19,461 nt of DNA from CAG-877 sp963589235 (GTDB lineage: Bacteria; Bacillota_I; Bacilli_A; RF39; UBA660): positions 1 to 19,461 of the forward strand of contig CAVAJX010000096.1 of assembly GCA_963589235.1 (NCBI GenBank). Reading direction: 5' to 3'. Position 1 is the stretch's first letter, and every line of letters starts with the position of its first letter. A model generated the notes under the pieces. That model was not told the origin of the DNA and did not search any database. It worked only from the letters and a program-made list of their open reading frames with translations. This document shows positions 1 to 7,088 of this stretch, piece by piece. The position numbers were made by a program, and so were the translations under genes.

Positions 1-80
1 TGTTAGTTATCTACTTAATAATTAAAAAGTATCATTTTAAAAAAATCTTAACATAGATTAGGCTATGCATAGCTGGTTAT

Positions 81-121
81 AAAAATTAAATGCCTAACTT
101 TTTTAAAATTTGGCATTTAAT
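81..121 (-). terminator. Rho-independent terminator after the kinase-like gene
   Basis: A perfect 10-bp inverted repeat (ATTAAATGCC at 85-94, GGCATTTAAT at 112-121) with a 17-nt AT-rich loop lies 43 bp past the kinase-like stop codon. Read on the minus strand, the second arm runs into a T-run at 81-87. This is the expected end of the leftmost minus-strand operon. The stem has only three G-C pairs, so its strength is uncertain. I see no gene in the rest of 1-163. Confidence 0.6.
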
Positions 122-163
122 GGAGTGTTGCTGTTAAAAATGTTGTTTTCATAGTGTTGGTTA

Positions 164-745
164 CTAGTCATTATTTTGGATATTCTTTATATTTTGATAT
201 ATTTTATTTATTGTTTCTTTCAAATCCGATGAACTATTATTAACATAAATAGTGTTTTCTGGAAGACATTGTTTAAATTCTGTTAAAAACATTTGTCTTT
301 TCTCATCATCATCCAACACAGCATCTAACTCTGTTTTACCTCGACTCGTTATTCTACTTTGTCTTGTTTGTTCATCTGTATACACAAACAAAGTTAAATC
401 TGGAACCAATAATTCGTTTCCATATATTGTATAATCCATTTTCATATCTATTCCAGCAACTCTATTTGATACAACAGTATCTATTAAATATCTCACTAGA
501 TAGACATTCTTATTTTTATAGTCACAATTATTTCTAATATAATCTGACATATACACGTCTGATGATAAATAATATAACATATTAGCTACGCAAGATTCAC
601 GTCTAACTTCAGTATCAATTATTTCTCTACCAGTATACTCTTTGCTTGGCGTTTTGAATAAATATGATTCATCATCAATTTTGTGAAGTTCTTTTCCAAC
701 TGTACTAGTTCCACTTCCATCCAATCCGGTTATAACTATTAACAT
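164..745 (-). CDS. Thymidylate-kinase-like P-loop protein with atypical Walker A
   Basis: The 193-residue product resembles the dTMP kinase / deoxynucleoside kinase P-loop fold. The N-terminal strand runs into GLDGSGTST (residues 7-15). The central VRYLIDTVVSNRVAG stretch resembles the dTMP-kinase DR-x-x-DS substrate segment. It is followed by PDLTLFVYTDE and a lid-like RITSRGK segment. The Walker A lysine (GxxGxGK[ST]) is replaced by Thr13, so either ATP binding relies on another residue or the protein is not a conventional kinase. The start is ATG 745, preceded by AGGAGGA, which overlaps the TAG stop of the CYTH gene, so the two are probably translationally coupled. A terminator follows. 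The fold is fairly secure. The substrate is unknown, and a housekeeping dTMP kinase is unlikely given the missing lysine. Confidence 0.7.
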   Translation of the reverse strand: MLIVITGLDGSGTSTVGKELHKIDDESYLFKTPSKEYTGREIIDTEVRRESCVANMLYYLSSDVYMSDYIRNNCDYKNKNVYLVRYLIDTVVSNRVAGIDMKMDYTIYGNELLVPDLTLFVYTDEQTRQSRITSRGKTELDAVLDDDEKRQMFLTEFKQCLPENTIYVNNSSSDLKETINKIYQNIKNIQNND

Positions 746-755
746 TTTTATCCTC

Positions 756-1356
756 CTATTCTGCTAATTCAATTTTTTTCATTACTAGTTCATATGCTTT
801 CTTTACATCATAATTATTTTCAACTTTTATTCCATAAGTTTTAATAATTTCATACATTTTTTGTTTTTCACTCACAATAGTTTCATCTGATACTCCTTCA
901 AAGTCATTCTCATTTTCAAACTCTAAAAGTAGCCCTAAGCCTTCTACATCTTGAAAGGCAAATTCATAATCATTATTACTATAAACAATAACATCATAAT
1001 GAACACTTACAAGTTTTTTAAAATTTATTTTTTCAAATAATTCTTGAGCTTTTTTAGTATCATCAATTGAGACATTTATCTTTTCTTCTGATATAACAAC
1101 TCCATCTTTAGAATATTCTTTATTTTTATATGTTAATTTTTTAAATTCAGCTTCTGCAGTTTTTAAATATCTTATTAAGACACAAGAGCTTAATACTTCT
1201 AATATATTATTCTTATCAACTTTAAGTTCTTTTTGGACAAACATAGTCATCTTCAACTCGACTTTTTCTAATTAACTTAAAGCCTTTTGATGTTAGTAAT
1301 TCATCAATTTCTTTTAAAGTATTTTTGACTTTTACGGTTACTTCTATTTGTTTCAT
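756..1356 (-). pseudogene. CYTH-domain (class IV adenylate cyclase-like) protein, frameshifted
   Basis: CYTH proteins are tunnel-fold enzymes that bind triphosphates (CyaB-like cyclases, triphosphatases). The reading frame opens at ATG 1356 with a good AAGGAG site and encodes KQIEVTVKVKNTLKEIDELL and onward to CPK (residue 42). It then meets an extra A in the A5 run at 1230-1234 and stops at 1222. Removing one A joins it to the frame ending at 756 and gives a continuous 199-residue CYTH protein with RYLK, SEEKIN, FAFQDVEGLGLLLEFE and DVKKAYELV. The internal ATG at 1256 has no ribosome binding site and would omit the first strand, so it is not the true start. The N-terminal signature reads ExTxK rather than the usual ExExK. 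The indel may be a sequencing error, a true pseudogene or recoding; sequence alone does not decide. Confidence 0.8.
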
Positions 1357-1392
1357 ATCTTAACTCCTTATTTATTGCTTAATGTTTTGATA

Positions 1393-1648
1393 CTACTTAT
1401 TGGCCTTTTCCCATACTTTTCTTACTCCTCTTAAAGATAAAGTAGATAAAGTAAAACCAATTACGGGAACTAGTGAGGATAAAAATATATTATTTACGGT
1501 GTTAATAGCTAGAGAATATAATACAACAACAATATAAGTTAATATCATAATACATATTTTTTCTAGTCCAACTCGTTTCCCAAGATTTATCTAGTTCTAC
1601 TCTTTTATTTCTTTCTTTGATCTTTTTGATTTCTTCTTCTAAATTCAT
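1393..1648 (-). pseudogene. Small two-helix membrane protein, frameshifted
   Basis: ATG 1648, preceded by AGGAGTG, starts a charged N-terminus ending in RVELDKSWETSWTRK (residues 16-30). That motif is familiar from a family of small uncharacterised bacterial membrane proteins. The A6 run at 1557-1562 then throws the frame and translation stops after 48 residues. Removing one A restores an 84-residue protein with two hydrophobic helices (about residues 31-48 and 53-71), a short basic tail ending VRKVWEKANK, and TAG at 1393. In the family the charged N-terminal helix is followed by two transmembrane segments, exactly as in the repaired product. Function is unknown. It lies between the methyltransferase and CYTH genes in the same direction. 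Confidence 0.75.
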
Positions 1649-1668
1649 ACTCTTCACTCCTAAATCTA

Positions 1669-1697
1669 ATTATACTTAATATTTTAATTTTTTTCTA
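1669..1697 (-). promoter_or_regulatory. Predicted promoter for the small membrane protein-CYTH-kinase genes
   Basis: On the minus strand TAGAAA (1692-1697) is followed 17 nt later by a consensus TATAAT (1669-1674), about 20 nt before the 1648 start. The -35 box lies inside the methyltransferase 3' end. This would let the three downstream genes be expressed separately from the methyltransferase. Confidence 0.5.
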
Positions 1698-2361
1698 CTA
1701 TGAAGCAACAACATTTATCAAAGCCAGGAACATCTTCAATTATTTTGTTTTCGATAACTTTTAGATTACTATTTTCTATTTCTTTAAGCATATTTGAAAT
1801 GGACTTTATTCTACACGAAGTCGAAACAACGGTTACTCTTTCATTAATATTCATGTTTGTTCTTTCAACTTCATTGAAGGCCATGTTGATATCTGATGTA
1901 TACTCATCTTTACCATTGCCCATAGCGATAATCAAAGCTTTTCCAGTGTTACTTAGATGTTCATGGATGAAGTCATAAAATTTTTGGCGATGTTTTTCTT
2001 CTACAAACATATGAATTACAGCTACTGAATAGATAAAATCATACTCTCCTGATAGGGTATCTTGCATTAAGTCAAATTGTTTAAAATTATTTGGATATTT
2101 ATTATTAGTTAATTCCTTACATTTGTTTACAGCACTTATTGAATATTCTAAAGCTAGGACATTATAACCTTTATCAAGTAAAAATATAGCGTCTCTTCCT
2201 TCTCCAGAACCTAGTTCTAATATTTTACTACTTTTAGAAATTTTATATTTATTTATGGTATTAAGAACTTCTGGTGTTGGTTTAGGTATTTCCCATAGAT
2301 TATTAGATTCATGGACTTTTTTATACCTTTCTTCATAGGCTTTATAGTATTCATCTTTCAT
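1684..2361 (-). CDS. Class I SAM-dependent methyltransferase
   Basis: The 225-residue protein has a Rossmann-type methyltransferase domain. Motif I is ILELGSGEG (residues 47-55), the acidic residue after strand 2 is Glu72 (VLALEYS), and motif IV-like YDFIYSVAVIHMF spans residues 107-119. It resembles TehB/Methyltransf_25-type small-molecule methyltransferases, but nothing visible fixes the substrate. The C-terminal third ends in a CCCFIVEKN strand. The start ATG 2361 follows AAGGAGAA. It has its own promoter and is separated from the upstream gene by a terminator, so it heads a transcription unit. Confidence 0.8.
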   Translation of the reverse strand: MKDEYYKAYEERYKKVHESNNLWEIPKPTPEVLNTINKYKISKSSKILELGSGEGRDAIFLLDKGYNVLALEYSISAVNKCKELTNNKYPNNFKQFDLMQDTLSGEYDFIYSVAVIHMFVEEKHRQKFYDFIHEHLSNTGKALIIAMGNGKDEYTSDINMAFNEVERTNMNINERVTVVSTSCRIKSISNMLKEIENSNLKVIENKIIEDVPGFDKCCCFIVEKN

Positions 2362-2395
2362 AAAAACTTCTCCTTAATTATTTTTTCCTGAATAT

Positions 2396-2424
2396 ATTTT
2401 CATTTAGATTTTAGTTTTTGTCAA
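2396..2424 (-). promoter_or_regulatory. Predicted promoter of the methyltransferase gene
   Basis: A consensus TTGACA (2419-2424) is followed after 17 nt by GAAAAT (2396-2401, four of six matches to TATAAT). It starts a few bases past the terminator hairpin of the upstream operon, so one unit ends where the next begins. Confidence 0.5.
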
Positions 2425-2426
2425 TA

Positions 2427-2457
2427 GAAAAAGTAGTTACTAAAAATAACTACTTTT
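2427..2457 (-). terminator. Rho-independent terminator ending the ppaC-uppP-ZIP-CmpB operon
   Basis: An 11-bp inverted repeat (AAAAGTAGTTA at 2429-2439, TAACTACTTTT at 2447-2457) has a 7-nt loop, and a run of T closes the minus-strand copy. The TAG stop codon of the CmpB-like gene (2450-2452) sits inside the first transcribed arm. Confidence 0.85.
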
Positions 2458-3175
2458 GTCTTTGTTCTTGTTTCATCCTTCTAATCTCTTTAGCTTTCGC
2501 AATAAATTCTTTTCTTATATCTTTAAATTTATGAGATTTATCTTTAGCATGTGGGAAGGCATTTATCAAACGTTTTGTTAGGAAGTTGTTATGCAACTCT
2601 TCTATTATTTTACTCTTTACTTCGTTCGTATTGTCTTCACCATATCTTTTGAAACTTTTATTAAATTTTATAACTGTAGTTCCTGATACTATAGTGTCAG
2701 CATAGAAGATTATTGATAAAATGATACTTATTGTTACCATAAGATTATTGGGTAATAATAATATCAAGTTTTCTAGCCAAGGATTTAGATATTCTACTAC
2801 TAAGACACCGGCCAGACCGAATAGCACACCATTTTGAAGACATATTCTTCCGTTAATATTAAACTTTTTATCAGAGTAGTCCCACCAGCGTAAATGAAAT
2901 ATCTTTTCAGCAATTAAACTACATAAATATTCAATTGTTAAACAAACGGTCATACTCATTATAAATAAAGCTACAATATCACCTTTATATTTTTGAAGAG
3001 TTAGGATCATTGCCATTGATCCGTAGCCAAAAATTGGGATATATGGTCCTACTAGGAAACCTCTATTTAAAACAACTTTTTTCTCCATAATACTTACGGA
3101 TATTGACTCTACAATGTATCCTATAAATGAATAGATAAAGAATAATAAAAATAAATTATAGTAATTATACTCCAT
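2450..3175 (-). CDS. Putative membrane protein of the ABC_trans_CmpB (YoaI/permease-like) family
   Basis: The 241-residue polytopic membrane protein has five to six hydrophobic segments and a basic, Arg/Lys-rich cytoplasmic C-terminus (RRMKQEQRQK). The opening pattern FFIYSFIGYIVES, the EKKVVLNRGFLVGPYIPIFGYG segment and the RWWDYSDKKFNINGRICLQNGVLFGLAG segment are typical of the family annotated as putative ABC transporter permease (CmpB). No ATPase partner is encoded nearby, so an ABC-transporter role is only a family label. The start ATG 3175 follows AGAGGT, 10 bp after the ZIP stop codon, so the two are co-transcribed. It is the last gene before a strong terminator. Confidence 0.75.
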   Translation of the reverse strand: MEYNYYNLFLLFFIYSFIGYIVESISVSIMEKKVVLNRGFLVGPYIPIFGYGSMAMILTLQKYKGDIVALFIMSMTVCLTIEYLCSLIAEKIFHLRWWDYSDKKFNINGRICLQNGVLFGLAGVLVVEYLNPWLENLILLLPNNLMVTISIILSIIFYADTIVSGTTVIKFNKSFKRYGEDNTNEVKSKIIEELHNNFLTKRLINAFPHAKDKSHKFKDIRKEFIAKAKEIRRMKQEQRQK

Positions 3176-3185
3176 ATTATACCTC

Positions 3186-3938
3186 TTATATTAATTGTGA
3201 TAGTAATAAAATAATTACTCCAATGGATAAACCCACGTAACTAGTTTTTTTATCGGTTGCTTCTTTTAATCTAGGAATTAATTCACCAAGGACAATAAAT
3301 AGAAGCATACCTAGAGTAATTGATAATAAGATACCTAATACTAATGGAGAAATTGTTGTTAGGTTTAGGAAGAACATAATTAAGCCACCTAGGAATGTTG
3401 ATAAGGATACAAGTCCTATAATGCTTAAAGTTTTCCAAATATTATCATTACTTTGATAGAATGTAGCCGCTATAACCATTCCTAATGGAATGTTATGAAA
3501 GCCAATTCCTAGAGTTAGGGCTAAACCGATGTTAGCTTCAGTAAGAAAAGTTGAATATACAGCCATTCCTTCTATTACATTGTGTAATACTAAAGCAAGA
3601 GAAGTTATAACACCTATATGAATTAAATTATCTTTTCTTTCTTTTTTAGTCATAGAACTATCTTCATGATCTGGAATAAATTTATCAAGTAATTTTAACA
3701 TTCCATAACCTAAAGCTGTACAAATTATAAATACAAAGATATATTTTATACCTAAATTTTCAATTATTTCTGGTAAAAGGTCTGTTACTATTAACATAGC
3801 AATTACACCTAGAGCTAAACCTAGAGAAAAGTCTACTACTTTTTCTTTTTTCTTTACTAGAAAAGCTAGAATTGCTCCTATTAAAATAAATATTCCTAAT
3901 AATAGTGTTGTTAGTAGTCCTAATTTAACTTTATCCAT
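3186..3938 (-). CDS. ZIP-family divalent metal transporter
   Basis: The 250-residue integral membrane protein of the ZIP (Zn/Fe permease) family is expected to import Zn2+ or a related divalent cation. The signature metal-site helices are visible: HNVIEGMAVYST and, about 35 residues later, HNIPLGMVIAATF, plus a late GELIPRL segment matching the last ZIP helices. Eight hydrophobic segments can be counted. A TTG start at 3947 is possible by frame, but the AGGAG at 3948-3952 would then touch it. ATG 3938 sits 9 nt past AGGAG and is the better choice. That start is one base after the uppP stop codon, implying translational coupling. Confidence 0.88.
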   Translation of the reverse strand: MDKVKLGLLTTLLLGIFILIGAILAFLVKKKEKVVDFSLGLALGVIAMLIVTDLLPEIIENLGIKYIFVFIICTALGYGMLKLLDKFIPDHEDSSMTKKERKDNLIHIGVITSLALVLHNVIEGMAVYSTFLTEANIGLALTLGIGFHNIPLGMVIAATFYQSNDNIWKTLSIIGLVSLSTFLGGLIMFFLNLTTISPLVLGILLSITLGMLLFIVLGELIPRLKEATDKKTSYVGLSIGVIILLLSQLI

Positions 3939-3939
3939 A

Positions 3940-4755
3940 TTATGCAACTCCTATCATTATTAATACTATTAGAGCTAAGATTAGACGATATATCATAAAT
4001 ATTTTAAAGTTATGATTATGTAAGTATTTTAATAAGTATTTAATACATAATAATCCTACTATAAATGATATTAAGATTCCTAAAATAAATGTTCCAATAT
4101 TTCCTGCTATAACTGTCCAAGTTGCCTTTTTAAATAATTGTAAAACTAAGGCACCGGCTACGACAGGAGCACTTAAATAGAAAGAGAATTTTGCAGCATC
4201 TTCTCTATTTAAACCTAGAACTCTTCCGGTTGCGATTGTTGTTCCAGATCTTGAAAAGCCTGGAATTAAAGCTAGAACTTGACTACAACCAATGATTATA
4301 GCGTCTTTAATAGTCATTTTTTTAATAGTCTTTTTATCGTCTGAATATTTATCAGCACAATAGATTATGATACCCATGATAGCAAGGGCTAAAGCTATGA
4401 TGACATAGTTATTTCTAATAGCGTTTTCAATAACATCTTCAAACAACACTCCAGCAATGGCAGCTGGTACTGTTGCTGCTACTAGGTACCATAAGATTTT
4501 TCCTTCATCATCTTTTACACCCTTAGTAAAACCTTTACTAATCATATTAATAAAGTCTTTAAAGAAGTATATTCCTATAGCTAGAAGTGTACCGAAATGA
4601 AGTGCTAAGTCAAATGTTAAAGCAAGATGGGCATCCATTCCAGCACCTATTCCAAATAAATCTCTGAAGATTATTAAATGTGCTGATGAAGATATTGGTA
4701 AAAACTCCGCAATTCCCTGAATAAATCCTAAAATAATTATTGATATAAAATCCAT
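3940..4755 (-). CDS. uppP: Undecaprenyl-diphosphatase (UppP/BacA)
   Basis: UppP removes one phosphate from undecaprenyl pyrophosphate so that the lipid carrier of peptidoglycan and wall polymer synthesis can be reused. It is a membrane enzyme, and the family is linked to bacitracin resistance. The 271-residue length is normal. Both active-site signatures are present: QGIAEFLPISSSAHL (residues 13-27) and PGFSRSGTT (165-173). Several hydrophobic helices fill the rest. The start ATG 4755 follows AGGAGAG. That site overlaps the ppaC stop codon, so expression is tied to ppaC. Placement after a pyrophosphatase fits phosphate and pyrophosphate economy, but the link is inference. Confidence 0.95.
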   Translation of the reverse strand: MDFISIIILGFIQGIAEFLPISSSAHLIIFRDLFGIGAGMDAHLALTFDLALHFGTLLAIGIYFFKDFINMISKGFTKGVKDDEGKILWYLVAATVPAAIAGVLFEDVIENAIRNNYVIIALALAIMGIIIYCADKYSDDKKTIKKMTIKDAIIIGCSQVLALIPGFSRSGTTIATGRVLGLNREDAAKFSFYLSAPVVAGALVLQLFKKATWTVIAGNIGTFILGILISFIVGLLCIKYLLKYLHNHNFKIFMIYRLILALIVLIMIGVA

Positions 4756-4766
4756 ATGTTTCTCTC

Positions 4767-6386
4767 CTAATTTTCAAATAATGGCATGATTATTGGTACA
4801 ACGTGTTTTTTACGTGAAACACAGCCTGGTACGAAGTATCCTTCTGGTATTCTATCTTTAGCATAAGCTAAAGCCATTACGTCAGCACCATGGTTATTAA
4901 AGATTACGTAACTACCATTTTTAATGATATCTGTTACATATAAAGCTACTAAATTATAATTATTAGCTTCACTTACTTCATCTAATACATGGATATATTC
5001 TTCCATATCTTTTTGTATTTCATCAAAGTTCATAGTAAAGAATTGTCCTATGGCAAACTTCTTCTCACCTACTGTATATATCTTAAAGTCATTATATAAG
5101 ACATCTTCTTTACTCATACCTTCTAATGAAGTACCAGCTTTTAATAAGTCCATACCATATTCTTTATAGTTTACACCAGCAACTTTTGATAAGTATTCAA
5201 CTGCTTCTACATCTCTTGGTGTTGTTGTTGGACTCTTTAAAATTAAGGTATCAGATAAAATTCCTGATAATAATGCTCCAGCGATATGAGTAGGCATTTC
5301 TATTTTTCTTTCCTTATATAATAAATATACAATTGTACAAGTTGAGCCAACAGCCATATTTCTAAAGTTAATTGGACTATTTGTTGTGATACTACCTAAG
5401 TTATGATGGTCAATTATTTCTAGTATTTCAGCTTCTTCTAGACCTTCAACACTTTGTAATTTTTCATTATGATCAACTAAAATTACTTTCTTAGGGTGCT
5501 TTTCTGATAAGTCTGTTATTTTTAATAGTCCTAAACATTTATTACGACGATCTACTATTGGATAATTTGTATGTTTTAATTTATTGTTTATATCAGTAAC
5601 ATTATCTACAAAGTCTGTAACTTCAAATTTTACTGGAGTTGGACATCTAAGCATTGTTTTAATGTAGTTAGCTAAAGTTACTAGTTTAGTTATATGATAT
5701 GTAGTATATGGTGTTCTAATTATATTTACTTTATTTTGACGAGCTATTTCTAAATGTTCATCTTTAATTCTAGCGTCTCCTGATAAAATAAGTAATTTTA
5801 CTTTAGATCTAGCTGCATATTCAATAATACTATGTCTATCACCTACAATTAGTGCCATATCAGAATCAAGTTTTACTGTTTCCATAAATGTTGTACTGCG
5901 ATATGCTGCAACTAGTAATTTAGCGATTATTTCATCATCAAATTTTAAGACTTCAGTCGCTTTTAATACATCTAATAAGTTAGTATATGATGTATATAAA
6001 TCATCAGTATTTTCATTAATAATTACATGAGATAAATCTTTAATAGTAATTAGTCCTGTAAAATAGTTTTTATCATCTACTATTGGAATACCTGTTAAGC
6101 TCTTTTCTAACATTTTTTGATATCCTGTATAAATAGAATCTGTTTCTTTAATAAAGAAATTCTTATGATAATCAATGTCTTTTAATTGTAATTTTACATC
6201 ATTTAAATATTCTGGTGTTTTGATATTAAAGTATTTTAGAGCGTATTTTGTTTCTTTATTTACGTCTCCTAATATTCTAGGTTCTGTGTTTTCTCCTAAG
6301 CTATTTTTTAAATATGATAAACCTATAGCGGACATTACAGAATCTGAATCTGGTTTCTTATGACCAAAGATATATGTTTTTTGCAT
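4767..6386 (-). CDS. ppaC: Mn-dependent inorganic pyrophosphatase with CBS and DRTGG regulatory domains
   Basis: A family II pyrophosphatase hydrolyses PPi to phosphate in the cytoplasm and depends on Mn2+ or Co2+. The 539 residues show a split DHH catalytic domain. The first part carries GHKKPDSDS (residues 8-16). An insert follows with a CBS motif (about 75-125), a DRTGG-like region (about 130-245) and a second CBS motif (about 250-295). The catalytic domain resumes with VDHN (304-307), DHH (326-328) and GILSDT (375-380). The DHHA2 domain ends with SRKKHVVP (524-531), where many members have SRKKQ. CBS/DRTGG inserts in this family bind adenine nucleotides and di-adenosine polyphosphates, so activity is probably tuned by energy state. 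The start ATG 6386 follows AAGGAA. It leads the uppP-ZIP-CmpB operon, and a terminator lies just upstream with no clear promoter between. Confidence 0.93.
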   Translation of the reverse strand: MQKTYIFGHKKPDSDSVMSAIGLSYLKNSLGENTEPRILGDVNKETKYALKYFNIKTPEYLNDVKLQLKDIDYHKNFFIKETDSIYTGYQKMLEKSLTGIPIVDDKNYFTGLITIKDLSHVIINENTDDLYTSYTNLLDVLKATEVLKFDDEIIAKLLVAAYRSTTFMETVKLDSDMALIVGDRHSIIEYAARSKVKLLILSGDARIKDEHLEIARQNKVNIIRTPYTTYHITKLVTLANYIKTMLRCPTPVKFEVTDFVDNVTDINNKLKHTNYPIVDRRNKCLGLLKITDLSEKHPKKVILVDHNEKLQSVEGLEEAEILEIIDHHNLGSITTNSPINFRNMAVGSTCTIVYLLYKERKIEMPTHIAGALLSGILSDTLILKSPTTTPRDVEAVEYLSKVAGVNYKEYGMDLLKAGTSLEGMSKEDVLYNDFKIYTVGEKKFAIGQFFTMNFDEIQKDMEEYIHVLDEVSEANNYNLVALYVTDIIKNGSYVIFNNHGADVMALAYAKDRIPEGYFVPGCVSRKKHVVPIIMPLFEN

Positions 6387-6410
6387 ATTTATTCCTTCTT
6401 TCTTTTTTAT

Positions 6411-6432
6411 TTAAAAAAGGGATAGATCCCTT
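6411..6432 (-). terminator. Short terminator/attenuator between the HD gene and ppaC
   Basis: On the minus strand AAGGGA-TCTA-TCCCTT (6417-6432) is followed by TTTTTTAA, a compact GC-containing hairpin with a T-run. It begins 8 bp after the HD stop codon. Only 24 bp separate it from the ppaC start, which leaves no space for a full promoter. Confidence 0.75.
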
Positions 6433-6439
6433 CATTAAC

Positions 6440-6928
6440 TTAACAATTAAGTAATAAAACTAATAGAAATGTACCTACTACTTTAGCGTGTTGTTTTATT
6501 ACTGTTCCGCGTTCTTGTATAGCGGATATATCATCAACTACATCAACTATCCAACTTTCTAAATACTTTGGAGGCGTGAATGTAATTGGAAACATATGGC
6601 TTTTTATAATATCCATTTGTTTTTCACTTAAATCAAAATTATCAGTAGCGTTTTTTAAAGCACATTTTGGATGCTTTCTTAGTCTCGCTACAAAGTTCTT
6701 GTCAGCAACTTCTTCTTGAAAGAAATCGTGTAATAAAGCAGCTTCTGTTGTTTCTTTATAATCTAGGTGTAATAGCTTTGTAACTTTATATGAATAATAG
6801 GCTACTCTCATTGAATGTTCATATCTAGTTATACCATGATGTTTTATATTTTTTAATTTGAGAAACTCTTCATTATTACTGATATGACTTATAATGTCGC
6901 TAAATTCTTTATTTTGATATCTATTCAT
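6440..6928 (-). CDS. HD-domain phosphohydrolase-like protein
   Basis: The 162-residue soluble protein has HD-superfamily metal ligands: HHGITRYEHSMRV (His38 likely ligand), ALLHDFF (His67-Asp68) and a later ESWIVDVVDD segment supplying a possible distal Asp. The superfamily contains nucleotidases and (p)ppGpp or cyclic-nucleotide phosphohydrolases; the substrate here cannot be read from sequence. The C-terminus is a short hydrophobic VGTFLLVLLLNC tail. A longer GTG-initiated frame exists (6979). ATG 6928 is preferred because AAGAGGT lies 7 nt before it. An extended -10 promoter upstream gives a roughly 125-nt untranslated leader. The gene is followed by a short terminator before ppaC. Confidence 0.78.
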   Translation of the reverse strand: MNRYQNKEFSDIISHISNNEEFLKLKNIKHHGITRYEHSMRVAYYSYKVTKLLHLDYKETTEAALLHDFFQEEVADKNFVARLRKHPKCALKNATDNFDLSEKQMDIIKSHMFPITFTPPKYLESWIVDVVDDISAIQERGTVIKQHAKVVGTFLLVLLLNC

Positions 6929-7059
6929 TTTATAACCTCTTATTATTCTATTCGCATGTTTACTATTTAATAATAACACAACACCCTACTTCTATAAAAT
7001 GTTTAGATATTTAGGTTTAATATTTTGACATTTTTTTACATATCGGAACTGCTTTAGGT

Positions 7060-7088
7060 ATTATACCATTATTATTTTTTTTAGACAA
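7060..7088 (-). promoter_or_regulatory. Predicted extended -10 promoter of the HD-domain gene
   Basis: TGGTATAAT (minus strand, TATAAT at 7060-7065) is a perfect -10 with a TG extension. TTGTCT at 7083-7088 lies 17 nt upstream, overlapping the last codons of dnaB. The predicted transcript starts about 125 nt before the HD gene. I found no convincing riboswitch in that leader. Confidence 0.75.

Noticed and set aside
62..73. 12-bp perfect palindrome GCTATGCATAGC
   Set aside because: Short AT-rich palindromes are frequent by chance. It has no repeat partner in the window and no gene near it that would use it as an operator.
3939..3947. TTG start for the ZIP gene, three codons upstream of the chosen ATG
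   Set aside because: The AGGAG site would abut the TTG; the ATG at 3938 has a normal 9-nt spacing.
6929..6979. GTG start adding 17 residues to the HD-domain protein
   Set aside because: No ribosome binding site precedes it, while ATG 6928 has AAGAGGT at good spacing. The extra residues do not resemble the domain.
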